IMG/VR virus record: IMGVR_UViG_3300042864_002183
Location: 1 to 26,333 of that record
Strand: one strand, 5' to 3'
From: a virus
Length of the DNA: 26,333 bases
In this document: positions 7,840-15,005 of the stretch, piece by piece
Position numbering within the stretch: position 1 is the stretch's first letter
How the letters are laid out: the number at the start of each line of letters is the position of its first letter
Position numbers and translations under genes: made by a program
Notes under the pieces: generated by a model
Databases searched by the model: none
What the model was told of the DNA's origin: nothing
The model's input: the letters and a program-made list of their open reading frames with translations, nothing else

Positions 7840-9356
7840 GCGAGGCTCCGAAAATGGGCCTGCGCGCCTATCAGATGAAAGCCCGGCAGGACATCCACAA
7901 GGGTTTTGAGAATTTTGACCGACAGCTCGGCGTGCTCCCGACCGGTGGAGGCAAGACGATCCTCTTCAGCCGACTGGCTCAGGACTATCAACCGTCGCGC
8001 ACGCTGATCCTCGCCCACCGCGAGGAACTCATCACCCAGGCTGTTGACAAGCTCCGCAGTTCCACGGGCCTTGAAGCCCAAGTGGAAATGGGTGAAGAGC
8101 GGGCGTCGCTCGATGCTCCGGTGGTTGTTGCCTCGGTTCAGACGCTCATGCGTGAAAAGCGCCGTGAGCGGTGGCCGCGGGATCACTTTGGACTGGTGGT
8201 CGTTGATGAAGCACACCATGCGCTCGCCGATAGCTATCTCAACACGCTGGGTCATTTCGACGATCACGCAAAGGTGTTAGGTGTCACCGCGACGCCTGAC
8301 CGTGGTGACAAGAAGAACCTTGGAAAATACTTCGAGAACATCGCTTGCGAGGTGACCTTGCTGGATCTGGTCAACCAGGGATGGCTGTCACCAATCCGGG
8401 TGAAAACGGTGCCGCTCGAAATGAGCCTTCGCGGCGTTCGGACCACGGCGGGTGACTTCAGCGCCGATGACCTCGGCCACGCACTCGAACCGTATCTCGA
8501 AAAGATCGCCGACGTCTTGGTCGAGCACCGACACCGCAAGACACTCGTTTTCCTGCCATTGATCGCGGTGTCGAAACGCTTCGCGCAAATGTGTCGCGAC
8601 CGTGGCTTGCTGGCCGAACACGTCGATGGCCAGACTACTGAGCGGCAGGCGGCGCTTGAGCGGTTCAAGCGGGACGAGACGCGCATCCTCACCAATGCGA
8701 TGCTGCTCACTGAAGGATACGACGAACCGTCCATCGACTGTGTCGTGTGCCTGCGGCCAACCAAAATCCGTGCGCTGTATTCCCAGATCATCGGTCGTGG
8801 TACCCGTATCTGGCCTGGCAAGGATCACCTGCTCGTGCTCGATTTCCTCTGGCAGGCCGAAGAACTCAGCCTGATGCGTCCGGCGAACCTGATCGCCGAA
8901 GACGATCTGGATGCGAAGGCGCTCACTGACAAGCTTGGTGCCGAGGGCGACCTCGAAGAGGCACGTGAGGAGGTGAACGCGGATCGCACCCGTTCGCTCA
9001 CCGAGCGGCTCAATGAGAACCGGTCCCGAAGCGGCAGCGTGCTCGATCCCCTGGAGCTCGCCGTCTCTCTCAACGAAGTGGCGTTGGCCGAATACGTCCC
9101 GACCATGGCATGGCAGGCACAGGCACCCACTGCCAAGCAGCTCGATGTGCTGCAGAAGTTCGGCCTCAACACCATGAGTATCCTGAGCAAGGGGCACGCG
9201 TCGATGATTCTCGACCGCCTCATCTCCCGCCGCCAGCTCGGCCTGGCGACGCCGAAACAAGTCCGCGTGATGCGCCGCTACGGCCACAAGCGCCCGGAAC
9301 TCGCCACGTTCGAGGAGGCAAAACAATTCCTCGATGCCCGATTTGCCAACCGCTGA
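7836..9356 (+). CDS. DEAD/DEAH-box superfamily 2 helicase
   Basis: 506 aa. Motifs in order: LRAYQ (9-13), Walker A PTGGGKT (35-41), motif Ia TLILAHREEL, motif II VDEAHH (123-128), motif III GVTATPDR, and in the second domain motif VI QIIGRGTR followed by a KDHLLVLDF strand. It should couple ATP hydrolysis to unwinding or remodelling of DNA; phage members of this group act in replication or recombination. The last 100 residues (LAEYVPTMAWQAQAPTAKQLDVLQKFG onward) are an extra helical domain similar to that seen in other phage helicases of this sort. The strong ribosome-binding site and 4-nt overlap with the previous gene fix the start. Confidence 0.93.
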   Translation: MSEAPKMGLRAYQMKARQDIHKGFENFDRQLGVLPTGGGKTILFSRLAQDYQPSRTLILAHREELITQAVDKLRSSTGLEAQVEMGEERASLDAPVVVASVQTLMREKRRERWPRDHFGLVVVDEAHHALADSYLNTLGHFDDHAKVLGVTATPDRGDKKNLGKYFENIACEVTLLDLVNQGWLSPIRVKTVPLEMSLRGVRTTAGDFSADDLGHALEPYLEKIADVLVEHRHRKTLVFLPLIAVSKRFAQMCRDRGLLAEHVDGQTTERQAALERFKRDETRILTNAMLLTEGYDEPSIDCVVCLRPTKIRALYSQIIGRGTRIWPGKDHLLVLDFLWQAEELSLMRPANLIAEDDLDAKALTDKLGAEGDLEEAREEVNADRTRSLTERLNENRSRSGSVLDPLELAVSLNEVALAEYVPTMAWQAQAPTAKQLDVLQKFGLNTMSILSKGHASMILDRLISRRQLGLATPKQVRVMRRYGHKRPELATFEEAKQFLDARFANR

Positions 9357-9371
9357 TCACTCACCCACAAG

Positions 9372-11390
9372 ATGCCAAAATACCGATCAACCGGGCTAGC
9401 TCTGCCCCGGCGCACCCTCGACTACCTGCAACGCGGGGCAAGTGAGGGCATGCGCAATGCAGAACTCTTCGATGCAGCCTGTCAGTTTCGTGACGCCGGC
9501 CACGCGCTGGAAGATGCGGAAGGCCAACTTCTCGCCCGCGCACTGGCCGACGGGCTGACAGAATCCGAGGCGCGCCATACCATCCGCTCGGTCTATGCGC
9601 GGACCTCCAGGGAACCGCTAGGGGCGTCCGGGCCATTGCCTGCCGCATCGCCACCTGTGCCACGACGTGCCATGCCATCGCCGGTCCGGCACGAGCGGTC
9701 CACGATGGCGCTGCCGGTCACCATCGACGATGGATTTGTTAGGCTGATCGACTCGTGCTTCCAGCCTGATGAATTCGTCGCCATCTCACCGGCGGCGGAG
9801 AACGAAGAGGGCGAGATCGTTCCGCGCCGTGGTGTCACGCTCACCACGAGCGAGTGGAAATCCAAAGTGGCAGCGAAGGGCGGCATCGACCGCGTGTTCG
9901 GCACCAAGCTCGGGTTGTTTCTCCGGATCAACCCGATGGCCAAAGGCGGGGCGAAGAACGAGGATGTGACCGCGTTCCGCCATGTGCTGGTCGAGTTCGA
10001 CCGCGATGAGGCCGGCAAGCTGATCCCCAAGGAAGAGCAATACCATGCGGTCGTTGCCAGCGGCATGCCGGTGGCCGCCTTGATCGACTCGGGCAACAAG
10101 AGCCTGCACGCGTGGATCCGGGTGGATGCTCCGGACGAGAAAGAATACAAGCGCCGGGTCGAAATCATCTGGGGCTGGTTTTCCGGGATCAACCTGGACA
10201 AGCAGAACCGGAATCCCTCACGCCTGTCGCGTTGTCCTGACGGCTGGCGCACGGTCGATGGCGATGTTCGTCGTCAGGCCTTGCTCGCGCTCGAATTCGG
10301 CGCGGAATCATGGACGGCATGGGAGGCAGCACACTCGAATTCCGACCTGCCGCCGATTCTGCCCGGTCGTGCCTTCATGGGCCAGCCGGAACCAGAGCCG
10401 CCGCAGCTCGTTGATGGTGTTCTCCATCAGGGTGCGAAGATGGTGTTAGGTGGCCCGTCCAAGGCACGCAAGAGCTGGTCGTTGATCGACCTGATGCTCT
10501 CGGTGTCCACCGGCACGCCGTGGTGGGGATTTCCGACGCGTCCCGGCCGCGCCTTGTATCTCAACTTCGAGCTGCCTGCTTTCGCGCTGCAATACCGGAT
10601 TACCCGGATCGCGGCGGCGAAGGAAATCGAGGATTTCACCGGATTCGACATCTGGAACCTGCGCGGCCATGCCACCGACTTCTCTGCACTCATTCCCAAG
10701 ATTCTCGGCCGTATCCGCGACACCGGGTATTCCTTGATCCTGATTGACCCTATCTACAAGGGCCTCGGCGCACGGAATGAAAACGACGCCGGCGACATCG
10801 CCAGCCTGCTCAATGAAGTCGAGCAACTCGCGGCGAAGTCCGGAGCAGCAGCCGTCTTCGGCGCGCACTTCTCCAAGGGCAACCAGGCGGGCAAGGAGTC
10901 CATCGACCGGATCGGCGGGTCAGGTGTGTTCGCCCGCGACCCCGACGTGATCCTGACCATGACGCCTCATCAGGAAGACGACGCCCATGTCATCGACCTC
11001 ACGCTGCGCGCCCTGCCTCCCGTCAAGCCGTTCGTCGTCCGCTGGTGCGAGTCTATCTTCATCACCGACCGGAACGCCGACCCAGCCCAGCTCAAGGCTC
11101 CTCAGGGCAATCCCAAGAGCGAGAAGGCGAAGGCGACCTACAAGATGGGCAGCGCGGCTGACCGCTACGCCAGCGCCGTTGAAACCATGCCGCCGCTCGC
11201 CAATGGCAAGGTCCCCCAGGAATCAGCCGTGCTGGCCTATGTTTCAGACCGGATCGCTGAGATCGACGGCGACTGCACGCTCAAGGAGGCACAGAGGGTT
11301 TTCCACTGCCTCGCCAACATGCGGAAGGGATCACCCTTCGTTTTCGATAAAGCAACCCGCCTATGGAGGGGGAGTCGTCATGGAATTTGA
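9372..11390 (+). CDS. Primase-helicase (AEP-like domain plus RepA-like AAA ATPase)
   Basis: 672 aa. N-terminus (about 1-80) is helical and resembles a primase C-terminal or PriCT-like segment. Residues about 120-310 look like an archaeo-eukaryotic primase-type domain: VLVEFDRD (206-212), SGNKSLHAWIRVD (240-252) and the NRNPSRLSRCPDGWR region (279-293). A RecA-fold helicase follows with Walker A GGPSKARKS (360-368), Walker B SLILIDP and a sensor-like AAVFGAHFSKG. This order suggests a self-contained replication initiator able to prime and unwind. It follows the SF2 helicase by 15 nt with an AC-rich leader. The stop codon lies inside the first of a set of iteron-like repeats, which this protein might recognise. 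Confidence 0.85.
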   Translation: MPKYRSTGLALPRRTLDYLQRGASEGMRNAELFDAACQFRDAGHALEDAEGQLLARALADGLTESEARHTIRSVYARTSREPLGASGPLPAASPPVPRRAMPSPVRHERSTMALPVTIDDGFVRLIDSCFQPDEFVAISPAAENEEGEIVPRRGVTLTTSEWKSKVAAKGGIDRVFGTKLGLFLRINPMAKGGAKNEDVTAFRHVLVEFDRDEAGKLIPKEEQYHAVVASGMPVAALIDSGNKSLHAWIRVDAPDEKEYKRRVEIIWGWFSGINLDKQNRNPSRLSRCPDGWRTVDGDVRRQALLALEFGAESWTAWEAAHSNSDLPPILPGRAFMGQPEPEPPQLVDGVLHQGAKMVLGGPSKARKSWSLIDLMLSVSTGTPWWGFPTRPGRALYLNFELPAFALQYRITRIAAAKEIEDFTGFDIWNLRGHATDFSALIPKILGRIRDTGYSLILIDPIYKGLGARNENDAGDIASLLNEVEQLAAKSGAAAVFGAHFSKGNQAGKESIDRIGGSGVFARDPDVILTMTPHQEDDAHVIDLTLRALPPVKPFVVRWCESIFITDRNADPAQLKAPQGNPKSEKAKATYKMGSAADRYASAVETMPPLANGKVPQESAVLAYVSDRIAEIDGDCTLKEAQRVFHCLANMRKGSPFVFDKATRLWRGSRHGI

Positions 11391-11454
11391 ACCCGTCATT
11401 TCAGCAGGGTTTGCACCCCGGATTCAAATTGGTTTGAACCCGTTTGAATCCGTC
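11386..11454. repeat. Iteron-like repeats, TTTGAAYCCGTC
   Basis: Three direct copies at 11386-11397 (TTTGAACCCGTC), 11433-11443 (TTTGAACCCGT) and 11443-11454 (TTTGAATCCGTC), and one inverted copy CGGATTCAAA at 11419-11428. The first overlaps the stop codon of the primase-helicase. Direct repeats right behind a replication gene are the usual layout of a phage or plasmid origin. Origin function is inference. Confidence 0.6.
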
Positions 11455-11489
11455 GTATCTAACGGAGCAGCGCGGCTTATAAGCAACAA

Positions 11490-11513
11490 GCTGATTAGCA
11501 TGCTGATTGGCAT
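11490..11513. repeat. Tandem 12-bp repeat
   Basis: GCTGATTAGCAT followed directly by GCTGATTGGCAT, 11 of 12 identical. It lies between the iteron-like repeats and the palindrome at 11521, in a locally AT-richer part of the 243-nt non-coding region 11391-11633. Possibly part of an origin or a regulator site. Confidence 0.5.
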
Positions 11514-11519
11514 GATGAT

Positions 11520-11558
11520 GGTTTACCTAAAGGTAAACAGAGCGCGAATCGGTAAACC
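11520..11558. promoter_or_regulatory. GGTTTACC/GGTAAACC operator-like cluster
   Basis: Perfect inverted repeat GTTTACCT-AA-AGGTAAAC at 11521-11538; with its flanking G the left arm is GGTTTACC. A third half-site GGTAAACC is at 11551-11558, inside the loop of the next hairpin. Three copies of one half-site just upstream of an HTH gene suggest binding of a regulator, perhaps the HTH protein encoded from 11634. Confidence 0.55.
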
Positions 11559-11622
11559 GAGATTCGCGCGCTCTGGTTCTCCCTTTCAGGGACCAGAGCC
11601 ATCAGTTTCAGATCGGCTGAAA
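11538..11622 (+). promoter_or_regulatory. Stacked and competing hairpins in the leader of the HTH gene
   Basis: Stem 1: CAGAGCGCGAATC (11538-11550) with GATTCGCG and CTCTG (11561-11575; two extra bases bulge). Stem 2: CTCTGGT and CCCT (11571-11584) with AGGGACCAGAG (11588-11598). Both need CTCTG, so they exclude each other. Stem 3: TTTCAG (11606-11611) with CTGAAA (11617-11622), whose 3' arm enters the ribosome-binding site. There is no U-tract, so a simple terminator is unlikely; attenuation or translational control is possible. Confidence 0.5.
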
Positions 11623-11630
11623 GGAGGTTC
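11617..11630 (+). promoter_or_regulatory. Extended Shine-Dalgarno partly inside a hairpin
   Basis: CTGAAAGGAGGTTC, identical to the 14-mer at 7820-7833, ends 3 nt before ATG 11634. Its first six bases pair with TTTCAG at 11606-11611, so access of the ribosome could be regulated. Confidence 0.75.
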
Positions 11631-11633
11631 AAA

Positions 11634-12191
11634 ATGAACTCCAACGACTACGCCAAAAAGCAGGCGAAGAAGGATGCCGAATACGAACGTGAATACGAGA
11701 CCTGGGTGAAGTCCATGACCCTCGAAGAACGTCGGGAGGCGGAGAAGCTTGGTCTGCTCAAACCCTGCCTTCAACGCCACGGCAATGGTTCGCCGGACCA
11801 CGACATGGCCGAATCATCGCGAGCCAGTCACACGCCGGACATCGCAGCATTGGTCGATCACGATGAGGATGCTCAAGAGGAAGTGATCGCGGCAGGCATG
11901 GCCGAGGCGAACCGGATTCTGCGGCACCTTGTTGCCGACCTCATCGACGCGGAAAACATGCGACTCACCATCGAGTGTTTGGCGGCCTCACTCGGCCTCA
12001 GCGCCTACAATGGTGAGAGCATGACGTCCATCGCCAAACGATGCGGAGTGACCCGTGCGGCAGTCAGCAAGCGCTGCGTTGACATCACCAAACGGCTGAA
12101 GGTTCTGCCGTCGAGAGCAATGCGCAGCGAGAAGGCACGCAAGATCTACCAGAAGGCTCAAATCAAACAGCACCTCAAAAACAATCCATGA
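11634..12191 (+). CDS. HTH (sigma region 4-like) regulatory protein
   Basis: 185 aa. Residues 1-45 are a highly charged helix (KKQAKKDAEYEREYETW), probably coiled. The C-terminal part holds a helix-turn-helix at about 129-155 (SMTSIAKRCGVTRAAVSKRC) of the sigma-70 region 4 or terminase-small-subunit style, then a basic tail. It may control phage transcription or bind the palindromes just upstream. The ribosome-binding site is strong and sits in a structured 5' leader, so expression is probably regulated. The stop overlaps the next start by 4 nt. I could not assign a more exact family. Confidence 0.75.
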   Translation: MNSNDYAKKQAKKDAEYEREYETWVKSMTLEERREAEKLGLLKPCLQRHGNGSPDHDMAESSRASHTPDIAALVDHDEDAQEEVIAAGMAEANRILRHLVADLIDAENMRLTIECLAASLGLSAYNGESMTSIAKRCGVTRAAVSKRCVDITKRLKVLPSRAMRSEKARKIYQKAQIKQHLKNNP

Positions 12192-12793
12192 ACACTCTCG
12201 CAATCAACGACCCGAAGTTTGCCATCACTTCTACTGGCATCAAATTCAACGAGGAACTCAGTTTCGAAGAATGGGACGAGCTGGGCCAGAAACTTGCACC
12301 CGTTGGCAAGTCTATCGGCTTCATTATCGGCGACTGGATCAACTATGGAGAGAATCGATGGGGCGACAAATACGAAGAAGCTTTGGGACGCACCGGAATG
12401 GCCTACCAAACTCTTGCCGACTTCGCTTATGTGGCGCGGAAAGTGCAATTTTCGTTCCGGAACGAAAAACTCGATTACACGCACCATCGAGTTGTCGCCA
12501 AGATCAAGGATCCCGAAGAACAGCGGCATTGGCTTGAGATGGCCGTGCAACACAAGCTGGGCAAACGACGACTCCAGAAGTCGATCAACTTTGGGCGACT
12601 CGCCACCGAACAGGAAGTCGCGGGTGATCCACACGATAAGCGCCATACGACCTACCTCTCGCTCTTGAACAAGATCCGCCGTTGGTGGCAGGAGCAGACT
12701 GAGACAGCCCCAGTCGATGAGTGGGACGAAGAACGTCGGCAGGCACTCAAAGAGGACTTCGAATTCGTGAAGGACATCTACGAAGCACTCTAA
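12188..12793 (+). CDS. Probable DNA-binding protein (201 aa), LmbU-like pattern
   Basis: The region SFEEWDELGQKL, then GFIIGDWINYGENRWGDKY, YQTLADFAYVARKV and YTHHRVVAKI matches a family seen in phages and actinobacterial regulators (LmbU-like) in which a helical domain of this kind is thought to bind DNA. The C-terminus is acidic and Trp-rich (IRRWWQEQTETAPVDEWDEE). It is coupled by ATGA to the HTH gene upstream, so the two may act together. The tRNA-like gene begins 6 nt after its stop. Family assignment is from pattern memory and moderate. Confidence 0.65.
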   Translation: MNTLAINDPKFAITSTGIKFNEELSFEEWDELGQKLAPVGKSIGFIIGDWINYGENRWGDKYEEALGRTGMAYQTLADFAYVARKVQFSFRNEKLDYTHHRVVAKIKDPEEQRHWLEMAVQHKLGKRRLQKSINFGRLATEQEVAGDPHDKRHTTYLSLLNKIRRWWQEQTETAPVDEWDEERRQALKEDFEFVKDIYEAL

Positions 12794-12798
12794 CCAAA

Positions 12799-12870
12799 CG
12801 CAGGGAGGGACGGTCCCAGGCGAGCCTCATACTCTCGCCCCTGCGGGTTCAACTCCCGCCCCTGCAACCA
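12799..12870 (+). tRNA. Initiator-type tRNA-Met(CAU)-like gene with a shortened D-arm
   Basis: 72 nt with CCA encoded. Acceptor CGCAGGG (12799-12805) pairs with CCCTGCA (12860-12866) except for C1-A72, the mismatch typical of bacterial initiator tRNA. The T-arm is perfect: GCGGG, loop TTCAACT, CCCGC (12843-12859). The anticodon loop CTCATAC gives U33, anticodon CAU (12828-12830) and A37. The variable loop is 5 nt. Oddities: only 13 nt for positions 10-26, so no normal D-arm; a C-U mismatch at the top of the anticodon stem; and no run of three G-C pairs in that stem. It could be a functional minimal tRNA, a decaying one, or a tRNA mimic. Confidence 0.65.
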
Positions 12871-12881
12871 CTCACCCCATC

Positions 12882-13073
12882 ATGACCACACCAATCCAGC
12901 GACTTACGCGTCTCCTCAATGAAGGGGCGCGGTTCATGGTTGAACTGCCAGGGCAAACGTCCATCGACCTCACACCGGACGTGATTGCCGCGATGGCACA
13001 GGCTCAAACCTGCAACGTGCAGTGCGCCAAGATAACGATCACGATTGAAGCGAATCGAAGGGGCGAAGAGTAA
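12882..13073 (+). CDS. Small protein of unknown function (63 aa)
   Basis: Short protein with an amphipathic helix (IQRLTRLLNEGARFMVELPG) and a C-terminal strand KITITIEANRRGEE. No family recognised. It starts 11 nt after the tRNA-like gene with an AC-rich leader and ends in a TAATG junction with the HNH gene. Supported by coupling to the next gene and reasonable composition only. Confidence 0.55.
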   Translation: MTTPIQRLTRLLNEGARFMVELPGQTSIDLTPDVIAAMAQAQTCNVQCAKITITIEANRRGEE

Positions 13074-13450
13074 TGCAGATGACGTTCGACATCTTCGAAA
13101 CGAAATCCCCGGGCATGGGCATTGGCGAAGAGAGCTGGAGGCCCATCACTTACGCCCCGGGATACGAGGTTTCGACGTTTGGTAAGTTTAGGCACCTAAT
13201 CAGAGGTTCGCTCAAAGGGACGAAAGCTCACAACGGATACATCCACATCGGTCTGATGATCGATGGCTATCAGAAGTGGATGTTGGCACACAGGGTCGTG
13301 GCCATGGAATTTCTGGAAAATCCGAAGAGCCATCCCGTGGTCAATCACATTGACGGCAACAGGGAAAACAACCGTGTCGATAACCTTGAGTGGGCAAGCA
13401 GATCCCACAACGCCCGCGACATGTGGGCACGAAAGAAGGGGCATGTCTGA
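13073..13450 (+). CDS. NUMOD4/HNH homing endonuclease
   Basis: 125 aa. NUMOD4 motif ESWRPITYAPGYEVSTFG (20-37) followed by an HNH domain: HRVVAMEFL with H73, then NHIDGNRENN (91-100), DNLEW (103-107) and a closing SHN. These are free-standing or intron-borne homing enzymes that nick DNA and spread their own gene. The ATG overlaps the stop of the preceding gene (TAATG). Residues 1-15 (MQMTFDIFETKSPGM) are not part of the usual domain, so Met15 or Met16-like internal starts around 13115 are possible. No group I intron core was found nearby. It is probably a mobile insertion in the phage. Confidence 0.88.
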   Translation: MQMTFDIFETKSPGMGIGEESWRPITYAPGYEVSTFGKFRHLIRGSLKGTKAHNGYIHIGLMIDGYQKWMLAHRVVAMEFLENPKSHPVVNHIDGNRENNRVDNLEWASRSHNARDMWARKKGHV

Positions 13451-13595
13451 GAACGGCCTGAACCGAGTAGGGAGTCTTCTAGCCGTCCAGACTGCTGGCG
13501 GGGATGTCCCGACCCTCATTGAATTTACGTGATAAATTGTTTTCGCGTTTCCCACATAACGGACGCTCGGGACGTTGACTCCGGACGCCAGGGAA

Positions 13596-13964
13596 ATGGC
13601 TACATCCCTCTTGGAATCAAGGTTTCTGCTACTCTGGAGGGTGGCGCAAGGTCCGCCCCTGGAGCGGGAAGTGAGGTTCCATGCTTCCCGTTTGTGGCGC
13701 GCCGACTTTGCACATGTTGCAAGCCGCACGCTGATCGAAATCGAGGGCGGGATTTTCCAGCGCGGAGCTGGTCGGCACAACCGCGGAGCGGGTTACGCCA
13801 AGGACGCCGAGAAGTATCTCGAAGCCGTGTTGGCGGGCTGGACCGTCATCCGGTTGACTGAAAAGCAGCTCGATCTCGACTTCATCGAGCGCATCGTCGC
13901 GCTGCTTCGGCAATCGTCTTCATCGGAAGAAACAGCTTTCGGACAAATCCGCCGAACGGAATGA
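13596..13964 (+). CDS. Vsr/DUF559-like PD-(D/E)XK nuclease
   Basis: 122 aa from ATG 13596; a TTG at 13575 would add seven residues. The core is VRFHASRLWRADFA, then TLIEIEGG (E-x-E-G-G), GRHNRGAGYAKDAEKY and LAGWTVIRLT, matching the very-short-patch-repair-like fold of DUF559-type phage nucleases. Such proteins cut DNA as small endonucleases; a Holliday-junction or nicking role is possible. Its 3' end overlaps the convergent toxin gene by 83 nt. No clear Shine-Dalgarno separates the two candidate starts. The 145 nt between the HNH gene and this start contain small hairpins (AGTCT/AGACT near 13470-13490) and no gene. Confidence 0.78.
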   Translation: MATSLLESRFLLLWRVAQGPPLEREVRFHASRLWRADFAHVASRTLIEIEGGIFQRGAGRHNRGAGYAKDAEKYLEAVLAGWTVIRLTEKQLDLDFIERIVALLRQSSSSEETAFGQIRRTE

Positions 13965-14397
13965 AGCCGTGCTTTCGATAGAAAGACTCCGCGCCATCAT
14001 ACTTTGCATCGACCACCACCAGAGCGGAAGCCACCTCCCGTGTGTTTACCAGAATCCGCCCAAGGGCATCGGCCAGAAGCAAACTGCCCATGCCAGGTTG
14101 GTCAACAGCCCTCGCCAGTCTGCCGATCAGCGTTGCGGGGGTGGTCGGATAGCGCGGCAGCTTTTTGGCCGTTTCATCGGGCAGTCCGCTTGTCTCGACC
14201 GCATACGAGGCAAGCGTGTAATAGCCGAGGATCGTCTTCGGTTGGTCCTCTCCGACCATGACAAACACCGCCGCCACATGACGCCGCATGTCCTGCGAGG
14301 CCTGCCGCTGCAGGTAGTTGTTCAGAGCAGCAACGCCGCACGTAAATCCCTCTCGGTCGTGGGACGGACTCAGAGATTCGGAGCGCAGACCGTTCAT
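13882..14397 (-). CDS. GNAT-family toxin (TacT-like)
   Basis: 171 aa. Acetyltransferase toxins of this type acetylate aminoacyl-tRNA and stop translation. Visible signatures: opening with an FTCGVAALNNYLQRQA helix, ILGYYTLASYAVE, the acetyl-CoA loop RLARAVDQPGMGSLLLADAL (93-112) and AESFYRKHGF with Tyr140 at the expected catalytic place. The CoA loop seems about two residues shorter than in the relatives I remember, which may weaken activity. The gene overlaps its antitoxin by 4 nt (ATGA), the standard order. It ends inside the convergent nuclease gene. Confidence 0.9.
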   Translation of the reverse strand: MNGLRSESLSPSHDREGFTCGVAALNNYLQRQASQDMRRHVAAVFVMVGEDQPKTILGYYTLASYAVETSGLPDETAKKLPRYPTTPATLIGRLARAVDQPGMGSLLLADALGRILVNTREVASALVVVDAKYDGAESFYRKHGFIPFGGFVRKLFLPMKTIAEAARRCAR

Positions 14398-14696
14398 CGC
14401 ACGGTGACGTTTTTCCGATGGCTGGCGAACGCCTGGGTGAGTTTGCGGTTGGGTTTCGGCGGAGCGAGCATGGCTTTGGCGAATGCCGCGCTGTCCTTGA
14501 CGCTGAGGTTCAAAACCTCGTGCTCGCGCACTACTTCGGCGGCGCTTTTCTGCAAGGTGGCGATGACGAAATCGGTCAGGCTCACGCCTTCAAGGGAAGC
14601 CGCACGCCCAATCAGATCCTTGATCGGTGCGGGAACCCGGGCTTCAAGTCGCTCGGTTGTTGGCTTGGCGGGTCGTTTCGCTGTCGTGGCGCACAT
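14394..14696 (-). CDS. DUF1778 ribbon-helix-helix antitoxin (TacA-like)
   Basis: 100 aa from ATG 14696; a TTG at 14714 would add six residues but would lie in the operator palindrome. The N-terminal RLEARVPAPIKDLIGRAASLEG segment is the ribbon-helix-helix DNA-binding part, SLTDFVIATLQKSAAEV follows, and the C-terminal tail (ALAPPKPNRKL-like) is the toxin-binding part. These antitoxins neutralise the GNAT toxin and repress their own promoter. The palindrome immediately upstream is the probable binding site. Confidence 0.88.
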   Translation of the reverse strand: MCATTAKRPAKPTTERLEARVPAPIKDLIGRAASLEGVSLTDFVIATLQKSAAEVVREHEVLNLSVKDSAAFAKAMLAPPKPNRKLTQAFASHRKNVTVR

Positions 14697-14704
14697 GCCG
14701 GGAG

Positions 14705-14725
14705 TTTCCGGCAATTTGCCGGAAA
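14705..14725. promoter_or_regulatory. Antitoxin operator, 21-bp perfect palindrome
   Basis: TTTCCGGCAA, one central T, then TTGCCGGAAA: 10-bp arms without mismatch, 9 nt before the antitoxin ATG on the minus strand. A -35-like TTGACT (complement of 14725-14730) touches its edge, so bound antitoxin would block the promoter. No clear -10 is visible. Confidence 0.75.
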
Positions 14726-14726
14726 G

Positions 14727-15005
14727 TCAATATTCTTCCGGGAGCATGATGCAAGTCGAGCTGCGGTCCCATTCGGTGATGATGTAGATCCGCCGGCCGC
14801 CACCGAGCTTGTAGTGGCTCAGGATGCGGTCGCCGTGGATCAGGGCATCTTCGTTCGCCTGCTTGTCGCATTCGTCGAGGTCGCCCCAGTCGCCGCAATG
14901 ATGGCGGTGCATGTAGGACGCCAGGTCGATGCCGAGTGCCATCGCGGTCGGTGTCGCGACTGTCCTTCCCAGCGGGAAGCGTGGTTCCATGATTCGGTAT
15001 GCCAT
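14727..15005 (-). CDS. Mobile-element protein of unknown function (92 aa)
   Basis: The sequence LGRTVATPTAM, HHCGDWGDLDECDKQANEDAL, RILSHYKLGGG, IYIITEWDRSSTCIMLPEEY matches a small protein common on plasmids and phages that I remember by pattern but not by function. It has no membrane segment. It sits 6 nt after the preceding gene and 30 nt before the antitoxin start. The conserved GDWG and LLPEEY-like ends make the reading frame secure. Confidence 0.8.
   Translation of the reverse strand: MAYRIMEPRFPLGRTVATPTAMALGIDLASYMHRHHCGDWGDLDECDKQANEDALIHGDRILSHYKLGGGRRIYIITEWDRSSTCIMLPEEY

Noticed and set aside
11538-11598. Rho-independent terminator after the primase-helicase
   Set aside because: Strong stems exist but no U-run follows them, and the stems lie close to the next gene's ribosome-binding site, so leader regulation fits better.
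12794-13595. Group I intron hosting the HNH endonuclease
   Set aside because: No recognisable P3/P7 core was found, the tRNA-like gene before it is complete, and the flanking genes appear whole.
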